NCBI GenBank assembly: GCA_963971575.1 | Contig: OZ020623.1 | Coordinates: forward strand, 10,232,980 to 10,296,979 | DNA: 64,000 nucleotides | Source of the DNA: Liopterus haemorrhoidalis | Taxonomy: Eukaryota > Arthropoda > Insecta > Coleoptera > Dytiscidae | Direction: 5' to 3' | Shown: piece by piece, positions 56,593 through 64,000 of the stretch | How the letters are laid out: each line of letters begins with the position of its first letter | Numbering within the stretch: the first letter of the stretch is position 1 | Notes under the pieces: model-generated | The model's input: only the letters and a program-made list of their open reading frames with translations | What the model was told of the DNA's origin: nothing | The model's database searches: none | Made by a program: the position numbers and the translations under genes

Positions 56593-56682
56593 CTGAAAAA
56601 GAAGATTTTATATGAATACACAATAAAAAATATAAAAAAATAACATTATAAATCAATAGTGACTCGCGTGGTTTAAAAAAGA

Positions 56683-57860
56683 TGGAGCGCCAAACATTAA
56701 TTACTGTTTATAAATTAAATGAATATGCCAAGGACCAATGGAAAAAATTAAGCGATTTTTTGGCGATGAATCATCATCCTAGGCTACTGTAAAACGGTGG
56801 TTCATTGAATTCCAGCATGGGAAGATTTATTTTACAGACGAATATCGGAAAGGTCGTCTTATAAGTCACTGAAAACCATCGACACTGTGTGGAATACGTT
56901 AGAGGTCTATAATCGCTGTACAGGAATAGTGAGGCATCCTTGAACATATGCATGCCTCGAATCAATACAATCCTACATGAACATCTGACCATCAGGAAGT
57001 TTTGTGCTAAGTGGATACCACACCAGTTAATGTTCAAAAGAAGAAGCGTGTGGAGTGGAGCAAGAAAAAGTTCATTAAATCTAAAGAATCCAGTCAAAAG
57101 CTGTATAATATAGTAACATGTGACGAAACATGGATTTATTGTTACGAATTAGAAAGTAAATGACAGTTGGCTTAGTGGATCTTCCCAGACGAAGACAAAC
57201 CAGCCAAAGAGAAACGTACACGGAGCACAGGAAAGAAATCGGTTGCTTCATTCTTTGGATGGGTAATATTGTCACCTGTTCCATTGGAATATTGTTGTAC
57301 AGTCATTGCTGAATGGTCTACCACAATTTGTTTACCGGATGTGAACAAATAGTACGCCTAAAATCACCAAAAGGGAGAATCCTTCTTTATCATAACAATG
57401 CACGACCACATACTGCAGTAGGACTACCGAGTTCCTGTTAGCTTTAGGAGGGGAAAAAATAACTCATCCGTCTTACAGTCCCGATTTAGCGCCTTATTAC
57501 TTCGTTTCATAAAGGACAAAATGGGCGGATTAAAATTTAATAGCTCTGAAGCGACGATTGAAGCCTGCGAAAATCTCGTTTCTGAGGTTACATCTGAATT
57601 ATTGGCTTAGTGCCTTCAGGATTGGTTTCAGAACATCCAGGCTGTTCGACCACTGCATTGCATCTGGGGTGATCTCATTCGGTTCTACAATACCGCCAGG
57701 GAATCTACGTAGAGGACAATCATTCCATTGAACAATGAAAAGTTCATTGAACAGTTCATTGAACAAGGAGGTAAATATTTTGAAAAACAATAAAAATATC
57801 TAAATAAATTTTTGTTGTTTTCCTCCTTATGCGCCAAACTTAAATAGTAACCCTTGTCTA
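56683..57860 (+). pseudogene. Decayed mariner transposase
   Basis: The plus strand shows FFGDESSS, then ATVKRWFIEFQHGKIYFTDE and YRKGRL (N-terminal half), VNVQKKKRVEWSKKKFIK and TCDETWIYCYELESK (first catalytic Asp), KPAKEKRTRSTGKKSVASFF, and LLYHNNARPHTA with Asn where the second Asp is expected. A C-terminal FQDWFQNIQA follows, and a duplicated tail ends in GGKYFEKQ-stop at about 57780-57792. Many stops and frameshifts; ends not clearly paired. Confidence 0.7.
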
Positions 57861-57914
57861 ACCAGTGATAGTCGATGAGTCCTAAAATTGTTGGAGTTTT
57901 GACCACGATCATAT

Positions 57915-58050
57915 AAACGCCCAAAGAATAGACCTCAAAGATGGACGGATTACATTAAAATGAATGAAGGAAAGGATTGTAAGAAAAGGCTTTCAATAAA
58001 GAAGAATGGAAGGCACTAGAGCAGACTTACACCCGACGAAGGATGATATA
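57915..58050 (+). pseudogene. Non-LTR retrotransposon tail fragment
   Basis: RPQRWTDYIK, then after a shift KAFNKEEWKALEQTYTRRRM and TAG at about 58048. It matches the RPxxRWxDdI...W...EeaYt terminal motif of insect non-LTR polymerases. Very short. Confidence 0.6.
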
Positions 58051-58509
58051 GTAATGATGTTAAATCAGCAATTTGTTTTTCATTTGAACCCGAGATATTT
58101 TAGATGTTCTTTTTATTTGAATATCTATCAAGTAACATTATAAAAAGATTTCTATTCAACATTGCATTGGAGAATTGTAAGGAGGTAGTAAATTTAATAT
58201 ACCTTTTCTAGAACTTTTATTACCCAAGTGACATCAAACTTAAAAACAATTTATATTTTCTGTAACGAAAATCTATTTTCTTGTTCTCACATACACAAGG
58301 GAAAACAACCACGACCGACTATCCACTTATTGGAAGGAGAGAAAATATGGGTATATTAAATACAACTTAGGAATGTAAAATATATATTTATACCCAGTTG
58401 CATAAAAGTCTTAAAACTAGATGTAAGCTAAAACTCGATGTAAAACATAAAATTGCCTAGCAACGCAATTCGTTTTAATGAGTTTTTAATGAGTTTTAGC
58501 TTCTTCTTC

Positions 58510-59144
58510 TTCTATTACAGTGCTTAGCTGCCTTATGAATTACGCATTTCTATTTATTGCATGTAAGTAGTTTATTGCATGTAAGTAATCTTATTCTAAG
58601 ATTGTGCTCCAAGTGTTGGTCGTGTTAGAATTGTTTTTATGGATAATGATGCCTCAATTGTTCTTTCGAATTCTCGATATAATTTGGAGGAGTGTTGGTA
58701 ATTGTTGGGGCAGTTGAATAAACTGTGCCCAAGAGTATCTGGCTCTTCACAAGGGCAGAGGTTGGAGTTTATCACATTAATTTTGTTGTGGACTTGATTG
58801 GCAGTGATTAAAACGGATTCGGATAATTGTTGAGATGGTTTTCTTATCTAGCTGTAGATTATGGAACCAAGGTTTTACGGCTATGTGATATTGTATAGAG
58901 TAGAAATATAAGCCTTTTTGTTGAGCGGAGATGTCTTATTCATGTTGCCATTTTGAAAATATCCTGTTATGTATTATTGGCAAAATATCTTTAAAGTGGG
59001 CTTGCTTGATGCATGACTGTCTCTTCATCATCGCGCCCGTTTTGGCTAACTGGTCTACTATTTGCCAATTATCCCACAGTGGCCTGGGATCCAGACTAGT
59101 TTAACTTACCAGCGGCTTTAGAGAGTGTAAATCAGTTTTGATAA
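58510..59144 (-). pseudogene. R1/I-type non-LTR element, RNase H second half and tail
   Basis: The minus strand continues from 60470 across the Harbinger insertion: LVWIPGHCGIIG (RNase H), VDQLAKTGA-like, KPWFHNLQLDKKTISTIIRI, then NSNLCPCEEPDTLGHSLFNC with a CxC...H...C zinc-binding tail. The pieces are in several frames. VWIPGHxGixGNexaDxLAK and CxCGexeTlxHilFxCP are hallmarks of R1/I-clade elements that carry RNase H. Confidence 0.7.
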
Positions 59145-60220
59145 TAGGTGTGTTCGATTTGCACATTTGCAGTTACTGTTTACTGCCGCGTTAAAAAAAT
59201 CTGTTCGTTTTGTTTCGCAGTAACTGCAAATCTGTTCGATTTGTCGTAATTTACTGCCAGTTTATGACGCTACTGCGAAAAAGTTACAGCTGCTTCTCTT
59301 GCGGATTATTTGTTACGGCTGTGTTTGTTTACCTTTTTGAGTTGGTACCATAGATAAAGAATAAATGGTTGGTACTTTGTATTTGACTTTTTGACAGGAA
59401 TATGGCTAGCATATTTGTTTTGATATTTATACTATATTGTTTGATGGCTAATGCCTTACAAATTCTTTTTTTGAATATCCTGGGACAATAGTTTCTACAA
59501 AAAATTTTCAGTTTTTCTATCCTGGGGCATTTTGTAAACCTCGCAAATACAGTTCATAACTTCATCATCCGAACTCGAAAAATCTAAATCTGAATCAGAT
59601 GATTCTGGATTTGATAATATTTCAAGATCCATTAAATATATCTAATATTTTTCACCCTTTCCATACTAGGCTGACCAGATTTTTTTGACAGAAAAAGAGT
59701 ATACTAAAAAAAAGGTTACACTCCAAAAATTCAAATAATGAGCAAAAAACAGAGGTCCTCATTCAAAAATACTAGTGACGAGCAAAAAAAAAAAGGTCTT
59801 CACTCCCAAAATAGAAGTGATGAGCAAAAAAAAAGGTCCTCACTTCTAAACTAGAAATAATAAAAACAAGTGACCATCAAAAAAGAGTATATTCAGGGTT
59901 TTTTTATAAAAAGTAAGAGTATAGAAAATATTACTCAAAAAAGAGTATAATACTCTTAAAAAGAGTACGTCTGGTATTCGACACACAAGATAATCTCCGA
60001 ACCAAATCGTAAAAAGATTCTTAATCTGGAAAGTTATCTGACATCTGTCTGACATTTAACATTTACGTCCGACGTACTTCTTATTCTTTACGTATAAACA
60101 AATCGAACAGAAAATTAAACTCGCTGTATGTAACCAGTTTTTAGTAGTAAACTGCTAACTGCAGCGTTTTACTGCTAGCGTTTAGCAGTATAACGCGAAG
60201 GTTAAATCGAACATACCTAT
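59145..60220 (-). mobile_element. PIF/Harbinger element inserted in the non-LTR RNase H region
   Basis: Ends TAGGTGTGTTCGATTTGCAC and inverted (A)TAGGTATGTTCGATTTAACC, flanked by TAA (59142-59144, 60221-60223). Removing it rejoins the RNase H reading on either side. Subterminal repeats of CAGTAACTGC and TACTGC occur near both ends. On minus, an ORF from about 59634 reads MDLEILSNPESSDSDLDFSS, then SDDEVMNCICEVYKMP and a stop, possibly the acidic N-terminus of the lost transposase. A MITE-like block lies at about 59667-59975. Confidence 0.78.
59667..59975. repeat. MITE-like repeat nested in the Harbinger element
   Basis: TAGGCTGACCAGATTTTTTT at the left and AAAAAGAGTACGTCTGGTAT at the right form a loose inverted pair. 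Inside are repeated units (GAGCAAAAAAAAAAAGGTCT, TCACTCCCAAAATAGAAGTG) homologous to the GGTCCTCACCTCCCAAATCC units of the hAT-like MITEs at 31324 and 43647. It also has many AAAGAGTAT repeats. Confidence 0.55.
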
Positions 60221-60223
60221 TAA

Positions 60224-60470
60224 GAGGTTTTGTTGAGATTGAGAATGTCAGAACGATTAATTGATTGAAGAGAACTAAGGGAGTCTTTTAGGATCAATGC
60301 TTTCGAAATATTCTGTTGAGGAATTATTGTTAAAGCGTTTAGAATAGCATTGAGCTCAAAACTCATGATTTGTAGGAAGCATATTGTTTTCCTGTGATAT
60401 TCGTACATCGCATTCGAATGTATATATCGTAGCCAGTAGCTTCGTGTGAGATTTTGCTTCCGAGTTTTAG
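60224..60470 (-). pseudogene. R1/I-type non-LTR element, RNase H first half
   Basis: The minus strand reads SKISHEATGYDIYIRM, then ELNAILNALTI, then ISKALILKDSLSSLQSINRS and DILNLNKTS at the insertion point. The EL.Ai..Al..i and iltDSlssLqsi blocks (catalytic Glu; KDS at the Asp motif) are RNase H. Reading continues at 59144-58510 across the Harbinger insertion. Confidence 0.72.
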
Positions 60471-60519
60471 CTTAAATCTAGTTTTAGATTTTTATTCAAT
60501 CGGGCATTACAGTATAGAA

Positions 60520-61011
60520 CAGTAATGGCGAATCTATGACCCACAGGTCACACAGTGGCCCGTATGACGATTTCAACTGACCCGTACAAAAGAAGATATT
60601 TGTAGTTCTGAAGATTCTAGATTCTAAGATAACTAAAGTTGGGTTTAAGTAAGCACATTATAATAATAATAATCTTTAATAATAATCTTTATTCGTGCTT
60701 ACTTGCATTACAATGAATGTTTACAGAAGTCAAAAAGTTTTCAAGAAACATGGTAGTAAAATCGACAAATATGATAATAACAGCAAGATGGAATTCAACT
60801 ATTACCTGTTATATACCTGTATTATACACGGTAAACACAAGGCTGCTAGCTCAGGTAGAGTTAACGAGATTTACAGAAGGTCCCAAACAAATATTTACAC
60901 CCTAAAGCGACATACTTTTATTTACGTATTTCATATTTGACCCGTGATTTGAACCAACAAAATTTCAAATTAAATGTTGACCCGTCTGTGAAAAAAGGTT
61001 GAACATCGCTG
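60520..61011 (+). mobile_element. hAT element with perfect 8-bp duplication
   Basis: Starts CAGTAATGGCGAATCTATGA and ends TTGAACATCGCTG; GTATAGAA lies immediately on both sides (60512-60519, 61012-61019). The CAG...CTG ends and 8-bp duplication define a hAT element. The interior carries a short transposase-like reading (KSFQETW / FKKHGSKIDKYDNNSKMEFN) without the catalytic domain. 492 bp. A truncated relative is at 25500-25674. Confidence 0.88.
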
Positions 61012-61489
61012 GTATAGAATTTGAGACATTTCTGCAAGTTGTTTTAACCTGTAGAATGTTTGTGAATGTTGTAACTAATAGACAGATAGCAATATCGACA
61101 GTCGGACAAGTTGCAAGACCTGCACGTAACCTATTCTAGAACATAACTTTATCAAACTCATTACTAAGTTTGGAAAACTACTTAGGAAACTATTGTCAAT
61201 ACCAGAAAGACCTTAGGCATTTGTTTATACGGGGGTGATATCAGAAATAATGCACAAAGTTGTGTGATTAGCATATATTTAATTTATTTGTATCACATCA
61301 GATTTTTGCTCTACAACAAATACATATATTCGGCCAAATAATGCTTCTATCGTTTAATTTTAGACGTCGATACCGAAATTGGTACAAATTTGGCGAATAA
61401 TAAGGACAAAATAATTCTTAAAATTTTATTTTAGTGAAAGAAAGAAAATGAGAACAGTTTTAATTACATTTTAATGCATTGGAGTGTTC
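61012..61489. other. Nothing recognised
   Basis: AT-rich flank of the protein-family copy that follows. Confidence 0.4.
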
Positions 61490-62215
61490 AAATAAAAATA
61501 CAAAATAATTTAAGGATTAAATGATCGTTTGTAAGATTTTCTGGAGTGCACCATTCCCGATAAGTCTCTTTTAATACTCCAATAAAAACAGTAGTCATGT
61601 GAGTATCCCACCTTCCTTGATAACGTCTCTCCACCTCTTTTAAATCCTGATGGAAACGGTCATCTCTAACATCTCCAAGATTGACAGGAGGAAGTTTCAC
61701 GCTCATGTTGCGCCCCAGATGATGACAATTTTCAATAAAATTTTCAACGACCTCCACATAGTTTTCAGCTTTTTTATTCCCAAGAAAATGAGCGCCACGA
61801 AAGACTGCCATGCATTCTTCTCCATATCATCCATATGAACAGTGAAATGTGGATCATTCACAAATTTTCTAATTTGTGGTCCGTCAAAAATGCCAGCTTT
61901 TAGCTTCTCATTACTGAGACTTTAAAATGTTTCAGATATATATTTGAAACAGTCACCATCTTTGTTCAACGCTTTTACAAACTGCTTCATTAGACCCAGT
62001 TTAATATGAAGAGGGGGGAAAATGATTTTTGTTCGCTCCACCAAAGGTTCGTGTATTATGTTTGGGTCTCCAACATTTAAATCTATTCTCACCGGCCAAT
62101 GTTTATCTCTTGCTCTGCTGTCCCACAAAAAACATGGATATTTTGTGAATCAACCGTTGGCTAAGTAAAAAGTTTACCATTTTAAGATCTACACAGATGA
62201 TCCACTTACGTGCGT
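61490..62215 (-). pseudogene. Dispersed arthropod protein family copy (GERFHQD/RRYQG type)
   Basis: On minus: KWIICVDLKMVNFLLSQR, then (shift) KYPCFLWDSRARDKHWPVRI, VGDPNIIHEPLVERTKIIFP, PLHIKLGLMKQFVKALNKDG and a TAA after SETF near 61922. It resumes with KLKAGIFDGPQIRKFVNDPH and FTVHMDDMEKNAW, shifts to HFLGNKKAENYVEVVENFIE, and continues DDRFHQDLKEVERRYQGRWD to a stop near 61491. Two frameshifts and one stop. It matches the deleted copy at 39289-39991 in its last third. Members are repeated in many arthropod genomes; function unknown. Confidence 0.7.
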
Positions 62216-63110
62216 TCCTACGAAATATATTGGACAACAAGAACGAAGTTGAAATTAAAGTAGACGTATATCAGAACGTAAAAAGGTGAAAAAATATGAT
62301 TGAACAAAAATTTGACGTGATAGGTAGAAACTGTTAACATTTTTGAAATCAGCACCCCAAAATTAGTTAAAAACAAGTATCAGATCTAAGTCAGCAAAAA
62401 AAAAAGCTTAAATTTGTTGACCAGTGTTCTCAACCATCCACGTAACAATATGCTCAAAAAAATATTGTCACTTGCCTAGGAAATCCCGAAATATGTGAAA
62501 ATTATTCATAGTTCATCATTTTGTTTTTTAAATATAAAAGTTCTACGTTTAGTTTAAACGAGGAAGAATTTCGTTTCAACAAAAATCTAGCAAATTTACT
62601 TTTCTAAAGTAATTATAAAAAGAAAATTCCAGTGTTAAATTTTAGAATTTTTCTGCAGGTGAAACAAAGCATTTTAAACAAAAATAACTTTAATTTGAAA
62701 CGCTGTGTTCGTCGTAAAACCATTTTTGTAATGCTCTACAAACACACATTAATTCTGTGTAAACAAAAAGCGTTGTTCGCTTATTTACCAAGTACTTAAA
62801 CAAAACTGTGTAAAATCATACAGTACTTACGCATCATACTTCATTTATCAAAGTTTTTATGACCTTTTTTTCACAAGAATACACTCTGTTTGCCAAAGTA
62901 ATTAAGTTGGATTCAAACGCTTTTTTACCTACATGTTTTTTCACCGTGTGCAATTTTAAAATGGTTCACATTAAAATAGTGTACACATTGTACATAAATA
63001 CATTAACGCATTACGGTTGAGTTAACAGTACAGTTTGATCTGCGGTGTCCACGATATTCTCCAAAAATTTGACGTCATAATGTTGCCCACACTAAAAATA
63101 ATTTGAGACG
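62216..63110. other. AT-rich stretch, one small repeat trace
   Basis: TCTGCGGTGTCCACGATATT at 63036 resembles TTTGCGGTGTACACGATATC at 54564, so a fragment of the G-run element family may lie here. Otherwise nothing is seen. Confidence 0.4.
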
Positions 63111-63116
63111 TTAATT

Positions 63117-64000
63117 TATGCCTACGAAACCCTAGACATTTCTATATGTAATTATATTCGTAGATTCTTAGAGGATAAATCTGCTAAATATTTTTCATAT
63201 CGGTCAAATGAAACAGGAGTATCTAGAGTCTCTTGTTTATGCCTACGAAACCCTAGACATTTATGTATGTAATTATATTCGTAGATTCTTAGAAAATAAA
63301 TGTGCAAAATATTGTTTATATCGGTCAAAGGATATAGGAGTCCCTTGTTTATGCCCTCGAACCCTAGACATTTATGTATGTAATTAAATTCGTAGAATCT
63401 TGGACAATAAATCTGCAAAATATTGTTCATATCGGTCAAAGGATATATAGGATTGTCTACAGTTTCTTGTTAATGCCTACAAAACCCTAGATATTTCTGT
63501 ATGTTAATTTATTCGCAGTTTTTTAGAGAATAAATCTGCAAAATACTGTTTATATCGGTCAAAGGATATGGGAGTTTCCTAGGGTTTCTTGTTTATGTCC
63601 ACGAAACCCTAGACATTTCTATAGGTTATTTCATTCGCAGATTTTTAAATAATAAAAATGCAAAATATTTTTCATATCGATCAAAGAATATAGAAGTGTC
63701 TACAGTTTCTTATTTATGCCTACGAAACTTTAGACATTTCCATACGTTGTTTTATACGCAGATTGTTAGAGAATAAATCTGCAAATTGTTTTTAATATCG
63801 GTCAAAGAATATAGAAGTGTCTAGAGTTTCTTATTTATATCAACAAAACCTTAGACATATCTGTAAGTTATTTTATCCGCAGAATATTAGAGAATAAATG
63901 TTTATGTCTACGAAACCCTAGACATTGCTATATGTTATTATACTCGCAGTTTTTTAGAGAATAAATCTGCAAAATATTGTTGATACCATTCAAAAGAATA
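63117..64000. repeat. Satellite array, about 121-bp period
   Basis: CCCTAGACAT or a close variant recurs at 63130, 63251, 63362, 63485, 63607, 63729, 63849 and 63916, giving spacings of 121, 111, 123, 122, 122, 120 and 67. Each unit reads ...TATGCCTACGAAACCCTAGA, then ATTCGTAGATTCTTAGA.AATAAA, TCTGCAAAATATTGTT.ATATC and GGTCAAAGGATATAGGAGT. The array runs off the window end, so its full length is unknown. A 95-codon minus ORF is a by-product. Confidence 0.92.

Noticed and set aside
57599..57924. Minus-strand ORFs over the mariner tail
   Set aside because: Antisense to the decayed plus-strand transposase C-terminus.
56593..64000. First coding exon of the RPUSD2-like gene
   Set aside because: I searched the minus strand for an ATG-opened, donor-ended segment with plausible N-terminal sequence and found only transposon remnants and the satellite. 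The N-terminus is poorly conserved, so I cannot place it.

Overview
The window looks like nuclear DNA of an insect, or at least an arthropod, with a large, AT-rich and transposon-packed genome. The grounds are GT-AG introns of up to about 18 kb, mariner/Tc1, hAT, PIF/Harbinger, piggyBac-like, Penelope-like and non-LTR (R1/I type) remnants, a tRNA-derived SINE, and no bacterial gene organisation. I cannot name the species.

One recognisable host gene dominates the minus strand. It encodes an RPUSD2/RluA-type RNA pseudouridine synthase. Eight constitutive or alternative coding segments run from an internal exon at 56592 down to the stop codon at 15324, and all splice phases agree. The N-terminal exon(s) were not found. 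The exon just before the catalytic exon is present twice, at 30765-30678 and 24292-24205. Both copies are exactly 88 nt, have the same phase and intact splice sites, and are 16/29 identical in protein. Because 88 is not a multiple of 3, including both would break the frame, so this looks like a mutually exclusive exon pair. It is the most interesting host-gene observation here.

Region by region: 1-15 kb is mostly featureless AT-rich DNA with a few MITEs, a GC-rich block (about 0.75-1.5 kb), a candidate small coding exon (2.2 kb), a non-LTR fragment, a long CA microsatellite, and a Stowaway-like mariner (6.7-7.5 kb) whose ends begin CTCC(C)TCCGTCC as in plant Stowaway elements. 15-20 kb holds the 3' half of the RPUSD2-like gene; its introns carry arrays of a 15-bp unit, including one Foldback-like element with inverted arrays. 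20-38 kb is a huge intron region with a large TTAA-flanked palindrome, a Harbinger-type element carrying a MADF ORF, a SINE with target duplication, hAT MITEs, gypsy fragments and two adjacent mariners. 38-56 kb has the next exon, many mariner/Tc1/piggyBac/Harbinger pieces and a nearly complete but inactivated mariner at 49.4-50.7 kb. 56-64 kb has the most 5' exon seen, a decayed mariner, an R1/I-type non-LTR RNase H region split by a Harbinger element, a hAT element with a perfect 8-bp duplication, an unnamed arthropod protein family copy, and a 121-bp satellite running off the end.

Apart from the RPUSD2-like gene, and perhaps the 2.2-kb exon, every coding piece I could recognise is a broken transposable-element gene. 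The novelty lies in the alternative exon pair, the Foldback-like 15-bp inverted arrays, the Stowaway-like mariner, and several cleanly datable nested insertions with intact target duplications.
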